A DNA stretch of 64,000 nucleotides from JBBRHQ01 sp963840235 (GCA_963840235.1 CAWIYC010000003.1:310001-374000); one strand, 5' to 3'; counted from the stretch's first letter, positions 17,413 through 26,935 are shown. The notes: generated by a model not told the origin, from the letters alone. Translations and numbers: made by a program.

Positions 17413-18995
17413 CGCACACTGCTCCCGGGAAGGGGGGCCTCGGCCTCGGCCAGCGCATCCTCGTCGGGGGCGCCGCTGATCGCCCGGGCAAGCGAGCGAC
17501 GGGCGGACTTCGCCCCCCGCAGCAGCTCGCGGCCCGTGTCCGGCGCCAGCGCCGCCAGCGCCGCGACGTAGATGGCGACCGCCGCGACGCCTTCGAGGGC
17601 GAGCATTGCGAGGCCGACCACGGTGCTCCGGCTGTCCGCCTCGACCAGGAGGAACTCCACCGGGGTCATCACGGCCACCATCGCAGCCGCGGCCAGGAGA
17701 GGGGGCCAGATCTCGCTGAGAATGTCCCGGGTGCGCAGGCCGATCACGCGGATCGCGTAGACGAGGCCGACGACGGCGCCGCAGGCTGCCCCCAGCGAGA
17801 GGCCGACCGCGACCGCCGCGAGGCCGAGCGGGACGAAGGCAAGCATGGCGATGATCGTGACCCCGGCGGTGACCACGTTCATCCGGGTTGCGAACTCAGG
17901 CCGGCCATCGGCCTTGAGGCCCTCCGAGGCGATCGAGTTGAGCGCCATCGCTCCGGTGTAGAGGCCCATGCCCATCGCGGCGTAGCCGGCTTCGCGCCAG
18001 ACCTCGCCGAAGACGAGGACGGCGAGCGGCACGCCGAGCGGGATCAGGATGAGCCCACCGGGGAACCCCAGCACGCACATCCAGCGCAGGGACCTGAGGA
18101 ACGCGGCCTGAAACCGGCCTCGGTCGCCGGTGATGCGGGCAAAGGCGGGGAACAGCACGTAGGCCGCAGCCGAGAGCAGCATCTGAAATGGCGTCATCGC
18201 CAGGCGGAAGGCGTAACGGAACTGCCCCAGCGGAGCCGCGCCGAGGAACTTGCCGACGATCGCGGTGTCCGATTGTTCGCCGACACGAAGGGCCATGGAT
18301 CCCGCGAACACGTGCCGCCCGTAGCCGGCCAACTCTCTCCACATCTTGACCGAGACGAGGCGGAACTTCGGCCGGAAGCTGACCAGGGCCCAGGAGAGGA
18401 CCGTGTCGATGAGAACGCCGGCGTACTGCCCGACCACTAGCGCCCAGGCGCCCAGCCCCTTGGCCGCGGCGACGATCGCCACCGACCCGAAGACGACGAC
18501 CTGGACCGGCTCGATGATCATCCGGCGTTTGAAGGAGAAGGTTCGCTGCAGGATCGCCGAGGGCACCGAGGTGAGTGTCTGCAGCAGGACCACGCCGGAC
18601 ATCACCGCCGCGATCTCGCCGGTCTTCGGGTCGTCGAAGAAGGAGCCGATCGCCGGCGAAAGCGCCAGAGCCACCAGGCTGAGGCCGGTGCCGGCGAGCA
18701 GCGTCCACGCTGCCCCGGTGCTCATTGCCTCCTCGATCCGGTCCTTGCGATGGATCAGGGCGGAGGTGATTCCGGACTCGCTGACGAGCCCCATGAAGCC
18801 GAGCAGGATCGTCGCCGCCGCGTAGATCCCGAACTCTTCCGGGGTCAGAAGCCGGGCCAGGACCAGGTACACGACCAGGTTGAGCCCCTGGGCGAGAGCG
18901 TAGCCCCCGGCTGCCATGCTGGCGCCCCTGACGACCGTCCGCGCCAGTCCCCTGGGCGCCTGCTCGCCGCCCTGGCCCGAAGGCTCAGGGGCCAT
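17409..18995 (-). CDS. Wzx-type polysaccharide flippase (MATE/MOP superfamily)
   Basis: 528 residues with about 12-14 hydrophobic segments. The N-terminal TVVRGASMAAGGYALAQGLN and LARLLTPEEFGIYAAATILLG are the usual beginning of polysaccharide transporter proteins. It should flip the lipid-linked repeat unit across the cytoplasmic membrane. A charged, Ala-rich C-terminal tail of about 35 residues follows the last membrane segment. It is the first gene of the minus-strand operon with GT2 and GT4, and is divergent from the GT4 gene at 19075 with only 79 bases between the starts. It could also be a teichuronic-acid-type exporter. Confidence 0.9.
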   Translation of the reverse strand: MAPEPSGQGGEQAPRGLARTVVRGASMAAGGYALAQGLNLVVYLVLARLLTPEEFGIYAAATILLGFMGLVSESGITSALIHRKDRIEEAMSTGAAWTLLAGTGLSLVALALSPAIGSFFDDPKTGEIAAVMSGVVLLQTLTSVPSAILQRTFSFKRRMIIEPVQVVVFGSVAIVAAAKGLGAWALVVGQYAGVLIDTVLSWALVSFRPKFRLVSVKMWRELAGYGRHVFAGSMALRVGEQSDTAIVGKFLGAAPLGQFRYAFRLAMTPFQMLLSAAAYVLFPAFARITGDRGRFQAAFLRSLRWMCVLGFPGGLILIPLGVPLAVLVFGEVWREAGYAAMGMGLYTGAMALNSIASEGLKADGRPEFATRMNVVTAGVTIIAMLAFVPLGLAAVAVGLSLGAACGAVVGLVYAIRVIGLRTRDILSEIWPPLLAAAAMVAVMTPVEFLLVEADSRSTVVGLAMLALEGVAAVAIYVAALAALAPDTGRELLRGAKSARRSLARAISGAPDEDALAEAEAPLPGSSVR

Positions 18996-19074
18996 GGCTA
19001 TACGGTTCGGGGGTCATGTCCAGGTCCTTCGCGCAACGGCTGGGGCAAGTGTCCAGCCGAGCCCGGACGATCGG

Positions 19075-20250
19075 GTGAGCGGCCGGGCGGCGGCAGGCTC
19101 CGGCGCGGGGCCGGTCCGTGTCGTGGTCATGATCGACTCGATCGCCCGGCCCGGCGGCGGCGAGAGGCTGGCCGTGGAGAACGCGATCCGCCTCGACCCG
19201 GCGCGATTCGAGCGCACGCTGTGCATCACCCGTTGGCAGGACGGCCTCGAGCAGGCCGAGCCGGCGGCGTCCATCCTCGCCCGCCTGGGGGAGGCGGGGG
19301 TGAGGGTGATCAAGCTGCGGCGCGACTCGCGGGTGGCGCTGTGGGCCTGGCGGCCCCTGCTGCGGGTCCTGCGGCGGGATGGGATCGACGTCGTCCACGG
19401 TCACCTTTTCGGCTCCAACGTCTGGGCGGTGATCCTGGGACGCGCGGCAAGGGTGCCGGTGGTGGTCGCGCACGAGCACATGTGGGCCTACGGCGGCAAC
19501 CGGATCCGGCCGCTGCTGGACCGCGACCTGATCGCCCGCTTCTCCGACGCCTTCATCGCCGTCTCGGAGGAGGGTCGCCGCCGGATGATCGCGGTCGAGC
19601 GCATCGACCCCGATCGCATCACTCTGATTCCGAACGGGATCGCGGGCTTCGAGCCCGGGGACGGCACCCGGGTCCGGCGCGAGCTGGGGATCGGGACGGG
19701 CGACCCCGTGATCGGGAGCGTCGGTCATCTGCGACCCGAGAAGGCCTTTGAGGTCTTGGTCGAGGCCGCCGCCCGGCTCGGGGAGGGCGGTCTGCGACCG
19801 GCGGTCCTGATCGCGGGAGAGGGGCCCGAGCGCGAACGGCTCGAAGGCCTGATCGCAGCCCGCGGCCTCGGAGGCTCGGTCCGGCTCCTGGGGGCGCGAT
19901 CGGACGTTCCCGACCTGCTCGCGGCGCTCGACGTCGCCGTCTGTTGCTCGGAGTTCGAGGGTGGGCCGCTCTCGGTCATGGAGTACATGGAGGCCGGCCT
20001 GCCGGTGGTCGCCTCCGACGTCGGCGGACTGCCGGAGCTGGTGGTCGACGGTGAGTCGGGGGTGCTGGTGCCGCCCCGGGACCCGGAGGCGCTGGCCGCG
20101 GCGTTGGCGGGCCTGCTCGGCGACCCGGGGGCGCGGCGCCGAATGGGTCAGGAAGGTCGCAGGCTGCGCCGGGAGCGCTGGAGCCTTGAGGCCTGGACGG
20201 CCAGGATCGAGGACCTCTACCTCGACCTTCTCTCGCGTCGGCGGCGCTGA
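19075..20250 (+). CDS. Glycosyltransferase family 4
   Basis: 391 residues from the GTG at 19075. The open frame extends to 18916, but the upstream part overlaps the divergent flippase start. The N-terminal part VRVVVMIDSIARPGGGERL and IDVVHGHLFGSNVWAVI, then GSVGHLRPEKAFEVLVEA and the E-x7-E segment SEFEGGPLSVMEYMEAGLPVV, identify a GT4 enzyme of the kind that builds capsular or O-antigen repeats. It runs tail to tail into the polymerase gene on the minus strand, 11 bases apart. Confidence 0.92.
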   Translation: MSGRAAAGSGAGPVRVVVMIDSIARPGGGERLAVENAIRLDPARFERTLCITRWQDGLEQAEPAASILARLGEAGVRVIKLRRDSRVALWAWRPLLRVLRRDGIDVVHGHLFGSNVWAVILGRAARVPVVVAHEHMWAYGGNRIRPLLDRDLIARFSDAFIAVSEEGRRRMIAVERIDPDRITLIPNGIAGFEPGDGTRVRRELGIGTGDPVIGSVGHLRPEKAFEVLVEAAARLGEGGLRPAVLIAGEGPERERLEGLIAARGLGGSVRLLGARSDVPDLLAALDVAVCCSEFEGGPLSVMEYMEAGLPVVASDVGGLPELVVDGESGVLVPPRDPEALAAALAGLLGDPGARRRMGQEGRRLRRERWSLEAWTARIEDLYLDLLSRRRR

Positions 20251-20261
20251 GAGCGGGCGGC

Positions 20262-21665
20262 TCAGCGCTCCGCCGCCGTCCCCGGCGCCGCCTCGGCCCC
20301 GCGCCTGGCGATCGCCCAAAGCGCCGGACAGAGGGCGATCAGGAGCCACAGGTGCTTGCTCGATTGCTCGGAGATGAACAGGTCGGAGGCGAGGACGGAG
20401 ATCAGCGCGACCGTAACCGCGCCGGCGATCACGGCGAGGTCGCTGCGCCCGTCGCGGAGGAACCGCCGGTTGGCCCTGATCGCGGCGGCGAGCGCGGCGA
20501 CCACGATCCCGCAGAAGAGGGCCAGGCCCACCAGGCCCAGCTCCGCCCAGATCTCCAGGTATGAGTTGTGGGCGACGCTGGGGTTGTCGGCGAGGTCGGT
20601 CCTGACCCTGGCCGCGCCGGGCCTGATCTGGTAGTGGATCGAAGACGTCTGGAAGTTGCCGACCCCGATGCCGGTTACGGGCTGGTCCTCGACCATCCTC
20701 CAGCCGATCTTCCAGATATCGGTGCGACCGCTGCCGCCGTCGTTGCGAATGATGCGGTCACGGGCGTCGGACGGCGCCAGGACGCCGATGTAGGCGACCA
20801 CGCAGATTCCCACCAGTAACCCGGCGGCGAGCGCGGCGCCCCGGCGACGGGCGACGATCGGGGTGGCGAGGATGGCGATGCCCAGCGCGAACAGGCCGCC
20901 GCGGGAGAAGGTGAGGACGACGCCGGCGATGCAGAGCACTGCGCAGCCGACGAGGACTAGTTGGATCGCGGGCGAGCCGCGCTGGGTGATCGCCAGCGCC
21001 ACCGCCAGGATCGCCCCGACGAGCAGGACCGAGGCAAGCACGTTGGGGTCGCCGACCGTCCCCGCGATCCGGTTCAGCTGCTCGGTGGAGTTGACGGCGC
21101 CCTCGATACCGGAGACGTCCGGCGGGGCGAAGAGGCCGTATGCGGCGGCGATCGTGGCGCCGCCCACGAAGGCTCCGGTGACGGCCTTGACGGCTGAGCC
21201 GCTGCGGACCGCCGTGAACACGATCGGGACCAGCAGCGCCACCAGCCCGTAACGGAGCATCTGGGCGATCGCGAGCGCGGTGGACTCGGCCCAGAGCAGG
21301 CTGAGCGTGCCCCAGGCGAGCAGGGCGATGATCATCAGGCTCAACCCCGGGCTCGAGAACCAGACGAAGCGGTCGTGCCCGCGGCCCGCGGCAATGGTCG
21401 CGATCCAGGAGATCGCCAGCGCCAGCCCGAGGACCTTGGCGATCCCGACCCCGGAGGCGACCGAGGCCAGCTCGAGGAAGCTGGCGGCGGTGAAGATGGT
21501 GACGCCAACGACCAGATCGGCGACGGTGAGCAGCAGGAAGCCGAGCCCGATCGAGGCGGCGATAGCCAGGGTGGGGTCGCGTCCGGCGAGGAGCCCGACC
21601 ACGGCCGCAAGGGCCGCCACCCCCAGCGTCCAGTACCAGCGGGCCGGATCGATTCGGGCGGCCAA
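20262..21665 (-). CDS. O-antigen polymerase/ligase-type membrane protein (Wzy/WaaL)
   Basis: 467 residues with about ten or more hydrophobic segments. The large loop near the C-terminal half ends with the characteristic HNSYLEIWAELGLVGLALF, the O-antigen ligase (Wzy_C) signature, preceded by VTGIGVGNFQ. Such proteins polymerise repeat units or transfer the finished polymer on the outer face of the membrane. It lies 9 bases downstream of the Wzc-type gene on the same strand, so the two form an operon. A second protein with the same domain is encoded at 23356, so one may be polymerase and the other a ligase to a surface acceptor. Confidence 0.88.
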   Translation of the reverse strand: MAARIDPARWYWTLGVAALAAVVGLLAGRDPTLAIAASIGLGFLLLTVADLVVGVTIFTAASFLELASVASGVGIAKVLGLALAISWIATIAAGRGHDRFVWFSSPGLSLMIIALLAWGTLSLLWAESTALAIAQMLRYGLVALLVPIVFTAVRSGSAVKAVTGAFVGGATIAAAYGLFAPPDVSGIEGAVNSTEQLNRIAGTVGDPNVLASVLLVGAILAVALAITQRGSPAIQLVLVGCAVLCIAGVVLTFSRGGLFALGIAILATPIVARRRGAALAAGLLVGICVVAYIGVLAPSDARDRIIRNDGGSGRTDIWKIGWRMVEDQPVTGIGVGNFQTSSIHYQIRPGAARVRTDLADNPSVAHNSYLEIWAELGLVGLALFCGIVVAALAAAIRANRRFLRDGRSDLAVIAGAVTVALISVLASDLFISEQSSKHLWLLIALCPALWAIARRGAEAAPGTAAER

Positions 21666-21674
21666 CCGACGGCC

Positions 21675-23264
21675 TCAGCGGACGCCGAAGAGCTTGCGCG
21701 GCTGGCGCTGGTCCGGCCCGCCCGTTTCAGGCCCCGAGGCACCTGCGTAGTAGTGGTAGTCCTGACCCCCGGTTCGGGGAGCGCCGACGATGGCGAAGCC
21801 GACCGGCTTGATCCCGTTCTCGGCCAGCAGCTCCGCCAGTTGCAGGACCCTGTCGATCCGGGTCTGGCCAAGCCGCACGACCACGACCACGTCGTCGGCG
21901 TGGCGCGCCAGGGGCAGGGCGTCGACGACTTCGGTCAGCGGGGCGGAATCGATGACGACGTAGTCGGCAAGGGCCTTCGCCTCCTCGATCATCTGCTCGG
22001 CCGCCGGGATCGAGAACAGCTCGGCGATCCAGCCGCCCTCGTAATCGGCGAGCAGCATCTGCAGGTTGGGCCCGTAGTTGGGGGAGGTGACCAGGGCGTC
22101 GGATAGCTCGGTGTTCTCGATCAGGGTGCTGACGACGCCGCCGCGCTCCGGTGTGACCCCGAGCGCCTGGGCGAGGGACGGGCGCCGCAGGTCCGACTCG
22201 ATCAGGATCACGCGCTGGCCCGCAAGGGCGAGTGAGGCGGCGAGGTTGACCGCCGTCGTCGTCTTGCCCTCCGACACGGAGGAACCCGTAACCAGGATTA
22301 CCCGCCCGGTGGTGGCACCGGGGGCATTCCGGGCCAGCGTTGCGCGCAGGGTCCGGTAGGCCTCGGCCGTGGCCGGCGCGACCGCCCTCGGCCCGAGTGG
22401 CTTGGCGTCCGAACGCCCACCTGAGTCGCGCGGGATCCGGGTCAGGATCGGCAGGCGGTAACGCCGGCGCAGCTGCTGTTCGCGGCGCAGGCGCGGGTCG
22501 AGCGCCTGGGCGGCGAAGGCGGCGCCGATGCCGAGGACGAGACCGGCGAAGATGCCGCCGGCGACGCTCAGGACCGGCCGTGGCGAGACCTGGCCCGAGG
22601 GCAGGTCGGCGAGCGAGTCAACCGCGATCGTCGGGTCGGGGCCGTTGCCCAGCGTCTGCAGCAGCGCCAGCTCGGCCCCGAGGGACCCGACCCCGGCGGC
22701 CTGGGTGGGGTCCTGGGCGATCTGCTGCCGCAGCAGCGGAACGGTGTCGTTGACACGCTCGTGCAGCCGCTTGGTGCGATCGGCGACCGCCTGCTTGGAG
22801 AAGGCGTTGGCGATCTGCTTGGCGAGCTCCGGGGAGTCGGCTGTGGCGGTGACGGCGACAACGTTGCTCTGGGCGATCGGCTCGGCGCTGACCTTGCTCA
22901 GCAGCGACTGCGGAGTCTCGCCGCTGTCGAGGGCGGTCTGCACCCTCTTGGCGACGTCGATGTTGGTGACGAACTTCGACGCGGTCTCGACCGGCCGGGT
23001 CGGATCGCTGGAATCGGTGATCAGTCCCAGTGTGGCCAGGGTCGGGTCGGCACTGGAGACCGGGGTGATCAGGAGGTTGGCCTGCGCCTCGTAGAGCTTC
23101 GTCGCCGTGACCACGTAGATCACCGCGATCGCGGTGGTGATCACCACCGTCAGCACGATCAGCCAGAGGCGCTCGCGGATCGTCTCGACATAACTCTGCA
23201 GGCCACTCTGCTCCTCAGCCGGCTGCAGCCAGTCCGCGGCGTAGTTGTCGAGTCGGTCGTTCAT
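21675..23264 (-). CDS. Chain-length determinant / BY-kinase fusion (Wzc-like)
   Basis: 529 residues. An N-terminal Wzz domain (YVETIRERLWLIVLTVVITTAIAV, first membrane helix about residues 32-52) is followed by a periplasm-type helical region and a second helix at VLSVAGGIFAGLVLGIG. The cytoplasmic C-terminal part is a BY-kinase: Walker A GSSVSEGKTTT near residue 325, Walker A' ILIESDLRRPSL, and Walker B YVVIDSAPL. The tail has only a small tyrosine group (YHYY near residue 507) instead of a long cluster, so self-phosphorylation may be limited. It controls chain length and export. Divergent from the gene at 23356 with 91 bases between. Confidence 0.92.
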   Translation of the reverse strand: MNDRLDNYAADWLQPAEEQSGLQSYVETIRERLWLIVLTVVITTAIAVIYVVTATKLYEAQANLLITPVSSADPTLATLGLITDSSDPTRPVETASKFVTNIDVAKRVQTALDSGETPQSLLSKVSAEPIAQSNVVAVTATADSPELAKQIANAFSKQAVADRTKRLHERVNDTVPLLRQQIAQDPTQAAGVGSLGAELALLQTLGNGPDPTIAVDSLADLPSGQVSPRPVLSVAGGIFAGLVLGIGAAFAAQALDPRLRREQQLRRRYRLPILTRIPRDSGGRSDAKPLGPRAVAPATAEAYRTLRATLARNAPGATTGRVILVTGSSVSEGKTTTAVNLAASLALAGQRVILIESDLRRPSLAQALGVTPERGGVVSTLIENTELSDALVTSPNYGPNLQMLLADYEGGWIAELFSIPAAEQMIEEAKALADYVVIDSAPLTEVVDALPLARHADDVVVVVRLGQTRIDRVLQLAELLAENGIKPVGFAIVGAPRTGGQDYHYYAGASGPETGGPDQRQPRKLFGVR

Positions 23265-23284
23265 CTGGGCTTGCTTCGCGGCAG

Positions 23285-23308
23285 GCGATCGCGCTCCTGC
23301 GCAATCGC
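23285..23308. repeat. Imperfect palindrome between divergent wzc-like and ligase/TPR genes
   Basis: Arms GCGAT-GCGC and GCGC-ATCGC pair over nine bases with one C/A mismatch around a TCCT loop. It lies in the only 91-base gap between two divergent polysaccharide genes, where a shared operator could sit. No regulator can be named from the sequence. Confidence 0.35.
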
Positions 23309-23355
23309 GATTCTTACATCGGCGCCGTCACGGCCTTGCGTTAGCTTTGGGCGCG

Positions 23356-25365
23356 ATGTCGGAACCGCGCCTCGAGGTGGAGCCGTCTCAGCCGGGGGAC
23401 GCGGGTGGCAAGGCCGCCAAGGGCCCGCCCGCCACTGCGGCCATCGAGCAGCGGGTCGCGGTCCCGTTCCTGGCGGCGACCATGATCCTTTTCGGATGGT
23501 GGGGCTGGAAGCAGGGGGCTTACTTCGGTCCGGTCTTCTATCCGGGCGCGATTGCCCTCTACCTGCTGATCGCCCTGGCGCTGCTGATGATCCCGCTCCC
23601 GGGCCGCCTCGACGGCTTCGCCAGGCTGGCGCTCGGGGCGGCGGCGGGCCTCGCCGCCTGGACACTGGCTTCGATCCTCTGGACGCCGGTCCCGGCCGCA
23701 GCGGTGGCCGATGCCGAGCGCGTCCTCGCCTACGCCGTCATCTTCGGGGTCGGGCTCTGGGCGACACGGTTGCTCGGCGCAAGGATGTTTCGGGCGCTGC
23801 TGCCGGTCGCGGCTGCCGGTGCGCTGGTCGGGATCGCCACGGTTATCGCGATCGGGACCGGATCGGACTTCAACTGGTACCTGCACTCCGACGCGACCCT
23901 GAGGTTCCCGATCGGGTATCGCAACGCCAACGCCGCCTTCTTCCTCACCTGCCTCTGGCCCCTGATAGGCCTCGCCGCCCAAAACGACTGGCGTTGGCAA
24001 TGGCGGGCGCTGATGGTCGCCGCCGCGACCTTGCTGCTGGAACTGGCGGTCCTGGCCCAGAGCCGGGGCTCGCTGCCGGCGGCCGCGGTCGCCCTGCTCG
24101 TGTTCCTCGTCGTCACTCCCCACCGCCTGCGGGCGGCGGTGATGATCGGGCTGGCGGTGATCCCGGTGCTGCCGGCGCTGCCGGCGCTGCTCGACGTCTA
24201 TCGCCACGGGGCCGCGAACCCCGGCGTGGTGCCGCTGCTCCACGACGCAGCGCGGGCGGTGGCTTTCACGTCCGGGGCCTCGCTGCTGCTGGCGGCGCTG
24301 GTGCTGGGCCTCGTCTACCCGAGAATCCATCTCGGGCGCTCCCGGGTCCGGGTGATCTCGTGGGTGGCCGCGGTCGCGGCGACGCTCGCCGTGCTCGTCG
24401 GCGGCTCGGTCTTCGTCGCCAGGCACGGAGGCCCGGTCGGGTTCGTCGACCAGCGGGTGAAGGAGTTCGGCAAGGTCGGCTACCCGGACCTGCGCAGCCA
24501 GGGGATCCGCTTCGGCACCAACGTCGGCTCCAACCGGCACGATTTCTGGCGAGTCGGAATGAACGAGGCGGTGGACCGCCCGCTGATCGGGGGCGGCGCC
24601 GGCTCCTTCCAGTTCGTCTATCTCGAGCACCGCCGCAGCGGGGAGAGCCCCAGAGACCCTCACAGCCTGATCGTCAGAGTGGCCTCGGAGCTGGGCCTGC
24701 CGGGGCTTGTGCTGCTGATCGCGTTCGTCGTCGGCTGTGTCGGCGGTGCGATCCGCTCGAGGGGCCAGGGAAAGACCGAGGCGGCGCTGGTCGCCGCCTC
24801 GGTGGCCGGTGGCGTGCAGTGGTTCGTCCAGGGCTCCTATGACTGGTTCTGGCAGTACCCGGGGGTGAGCGCGCCCGCCTTCTACCTGCTCGGCCTGTCC
24901 GTGGCCCCGGCGATTTCCGGGACGGGAGCCGCTTCCAGGTCCGCCCCGGCGCGGTGGGCGCTCGCGGGCGCGCTGGTCGCCGCGGCGCTGGTCGCGATGC
25001 CCCTGTTCGTCTCCGACCGCTACGTGCAGCGCGGCATCGCCGAGGCCCGCGACGATCCGGGCGCCGCCCTGCGTGATTTCAAGCGCGCGTCGGAGCTGAA
25101 CCCGCTGAGCGAGCAGCCCCTGATCGACCGCGGCGCCCTGGCCGCGAGCCTGGGCGAACACGCCCTGGCGCTTGAGAGCTTCCGCGATGCGATCGAGAGG
25201 GTGCCGGACAACTACGCGCCGCACTGGTTCATCGCCCGGGAGCTGCTGCGGTCGAATCCGCCGGCGGCCAGGGCCGCACTGGCCCGTGCCCTCGAGCTCA
25301 ACCCGCACGGGCCCGAGGTGTTGGGGCTCGAGCGCCGCCTGGGAGCCGCTTCGAAGAACCCCTGA
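23356..25365 (+). CDS. O-antigen ligase-domain membrane protein with C-terminal TPR region
   Basis: 669 residues from the ATG at 23356; the frame opens earlier, but the upstream part is not coding-like. About twelve membrane segments cover residues 30-540, with an O-antigen ligase (Wzy_C) loop ending in LIGGGAGSFQFVYLEHRRSG and DPHSLIVRVASELGLPGLVLL. After the last helix come two or three TPR-like repeats: GAALRDFKRASELNPLS, EHALALESFRDAIERVPDN and ARAALARALELNPHGPEVL. The arrangement is known from large bacterial O-antigen ligase/TPR proteins that attach polymers or act in protein glycosylation. It is the last gene of the polysaccharide region and divergent from the Wzc gene. Confidence 0.88.
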   Translation: MSEPRLEVEPSQPGDAGGKAAKGPPATAAIEQRVAVPFLAATMILFGWWGWKQGAYFGPVFYPGAIALYLLIALALLMIPLPGRLDGFARLALGAAAGLAAWTLASILWTPVPAAAVADAERVLAYAVIFGVGLWATRLLGARMFRALLPVAAAGALVGIATVIAIGTGSDFNWYLHSDATLRFPIGYRNANAAFFLTCLWPLIGLAAQNDWRWQWRALMVAAATLLLELAVLAQSRGSLPAAAVALLVFLVVTPHRLRAAVMIGLAVIPVLPALPALLDVYRHGAANPGVVPLLHDAARAVAFTSGASLLLAALVLGLVYPRIHLGRSRVRVISWVAAVAATLAVLVGGSVFVARHGGPVGFVDQRVKEFGKVGYPDLRSQGIRFGTNVGSNRHDFWRVGMNEAVDRPLIGGGAGSFQFVYLEHRRSGESPRDPHSLIVRVASELGLPGLVLLIAFVVGCVGGAIRSRGQGKTEAALVAASVAGGVQWFVQGSYDWFWQYPGVSAPAFYLLGLSVAPAISGTGAASRSAPARWALAGALVAAALVAMPLFVSDRYVQRGIAEARDDPGAALRDFKRASELNPLSEQPLIDRGALAASLGEHALALESFRDAIERVPDNYAPHWFIARELLRSNPPAARAALARALELNPHGPEVLGLERRLGAASKNP

Positions 25366-25456
25366 GGGCGACCCGGGTTGCACGAGGCGGGGGTCTCTGG
25401 CACACTGCTTGTTAACCGCGCGCCTTCCGGCAGGAAGTTGCGTGGTCGGATCCGAG

Positions 25457-25768
25457 ATGACCGCACTGACCGAGAAGATCAGCCTCACCGCGCGCTCCGC
25501 CTGGATCGCCGCCTTCGGCGCTGCCTTGGCCCTGCTCGTCTGGGCCCCCGGCGCCTTCGCGGCCTCCGATCCGACACAGGAGCAGTACCGCAACATCACC
25601 CAGATCTCCCACGGCGGTGGCGGCGCCTCCGGCCTGGAGAAGACGGTGGTCAGCGGCCTGCCGTTCACCGGCCTCGACCTGATCGCGCTGCTGGCCGTCG
25701 CCGTGCTGCTGACCTCGATGGGTTTCGCGCTGCGGCGCCTGACTCTCGACCGCGGCCCCCGCGCCTGA
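25457..25768 (+). CDS. Small LPXTG-type surface protein
   Basis: 103 residues from the ATG at 25457 (a GTG at 25442 is possible). The N-terminal signal peptide SAWIAAFGAALALLVWAPGAFA ends before a short mature part of only about 35 residues (SDPTQEQYRNITQIS, then Gly-rich). Residues 68-72 are LPFTG, followed by a hydrophobic helix LDLIALLAVAVLLTSMGFA and a basic tail RRLTLDRG, which is a complete cell-wall sorting signal. A sortase is encoded 2.3 kb downstream at 28090-28764. The mature protein is too short for a known adhesin; a pilus-base or wall-anchored linker role is conceivable but not shown. Confidence 0.75.
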   Translation: MTALTEKISLTARSAWIAAFGAALALLVWAPGAFAASDPTQEQYRNITQISHGGGGASGLEKTVVSGLPFTGLDLIALLAVAVLLTSMGFALRRLTLDRGPRA

Positions 25769-25983
25769 ACCGGCGCGACAGGGGGCGCACCTTCGGCCGA
25801 CCTCGAGTCGTGCCTACGAAAGCGTCCAGATGGTGGACGCATTAGGCCACTCGACCTGGGAGTCCGGGGCACGGTCGTTCGCGACAGCCTGAGGCGCGTG
25901 GTTTCGCCGGAGTCGGCTTACACTTGCGGTGAAGGGTCAATTCGCCGGGCGGCGAAGGATCCCCGACCGGCACCTCGATCGAG

Positions 25984-26490
25984 ATGAACCAGCAACCTAA
26001 ACCCCCGGCTGACCAGGGCGGGCGCGACAAGGCCGCCAAGCCGGATTCAACCGAGTCCAACCTGAGCGCGATCGGTCGAATCCAGGTGATGATCGACGCG
26101 GCCGAGCGATCTGCGACGGAGATCGCCGAATCGGCGGCGCTGTTGACGAAGCGGGCCTCGGAGATCCGGATCGAGTCGGAGGAGCTGATCGCCTCCCTGG
26201 AGGAAACCAAGGCGGAGTTGCAACAGCAGATCAGGGGCGGGTCGGCGGCATTACGAGGCCAGGACAAGTCGCGCCCGATGGCCTCGAAGCCCGAGACGGA
26301 GGACACCGGCGACGTTGAGGGCAACGGTCTCTCCGCCGGCGCCCGGTTGCTGGCGACGCAGATGTCGGTCGCCGGCAGCAGCCGCGATGAGATCGAGAGC
26401 CGTCTCCGGAACGAGTTCCACATCGATGAGCCCGAGTCGATGCTCGACGGGATACTCGGCGCACGGGAGTCAGCCGGCCGGAGCGAGTAG
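25984..26490 (+). CDS. Coiled-coil protein A of a three-gene cluster (paralog of 26996-27652)
   Basis: 168 residues, not recognised. After a polar N-terminus MNQQPKPPADQ, residues 28-85 form a heptad-like helix (RIQVMIDAAERSATEIAESA ... EELIASLEETKAELQQQ). A charged linker leads to a 45-residue C-terminal module: ARLLATQMSVAGSSRDEIES, RLRNEFHI, MLDGILG. The same module ends the protein at 26996-27652, and both start MN-Q-P. No signal peptide or membrane segment, so cytoplasmic. The helix plus small terminal module recalls DivIVA-like or cell-division scaffold proteins, but no family can be named. Neighbours are surface-protein and sortase genes. Confidence 0.8.
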   Translation: MNQQPKPPADQGGRDKAAKPDSTESNLSAIGRIQVMIDAAERSATEIAESAALLTKRASEIRIESEELIASLEETKAELQQQIRGGSAALRGQDKSRPMASKPETEDTGDVEGNGLSAGARLLATQMSVAGSSRDEIESRLRNEFHIDEPESMLDGILGARESAGRSE

Positions 26491-26536
26491 TCCCCTGGCT
26501 TGTTCCGACCGCACCTTGCTGGAACATCAGCGACTG

Positions 26537-26935
26537 ATGCCCGAGGCCGATCTCGCCACTGAGCGAAGCGATGCTGTCCGCGCCCTGCTGGAGTCCACCA
26601 GCGAGCGCCTGACGGCCCTGGTGCAGCGCCACCAGCAGGAGCTGGCGGCGCTCGCGGAGGGCACCGAGGACGGCGCCGAGAGGCTCGCGGCAGAGCGCCT
26701 GGAGGAGGTCGCGCGGCTGCGACGGGAACTGACCGAGCGTGCCTCGGAGGTCGCGATCAGGCTGGAGTGGATGCTCGACTGCCTGGAAGCCGCGGAGGCC
26801 GAGTTGCGTTCTCAGATAAGACCCCCACGCGAGGTCGACCCGCGCGTCTCCGCCCCCGGAGGCACGGGCATGGACGAACTGAAGGAGAGGCGCCGGAAAC
26901 GGTGGTGGTTGGGATTCTTTCGACGAGCAGCCTAG
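26537..26935 (+). CDS. Coiled-coil protein B of a three-gene cluster
   Basis: 132 residues from the ATG at 26537, not recognised. Nearly the whole protein to residue 95 is predicted helix rich in Glu, Arg, Ala and Leu (SDAVRALLESTSERLTALVQ, then RLAAERLEEVARLRRELTER). It ends with a strongly basic, aromatic tail, KERRRKRWWLGFFRRAA, which could insert into or bind the membrane interface. It lacks the C-terminal module shared by its two neighbours. The gap to gene A is 46 bases and to gene C 60 bases, so the three are likely one operon. Start choice is uncertain because no clear ribosome site is visible. Confidence 0.65.
   Translation: MPEADLATERSDAVRALLESTSERLTALVQRHQQELAALAEGTEDGAERLAAERLEEVARLRRELTERASEVAIRLEWMLDCLEAAEAELRSQIRPPREVDPRVSAPGGTGMDELKERRRKRWWLGFFRRAA

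Noticed and set aside
23341..25872. 843-codon open frame on the minus strand opposite the ligase/TPR gene
   Set aside because: It covers the membrane protein and the LPFTG gene antisense and is made of Arg/Gln/Asp/His-rich text with no hydrophobic segment or motif.
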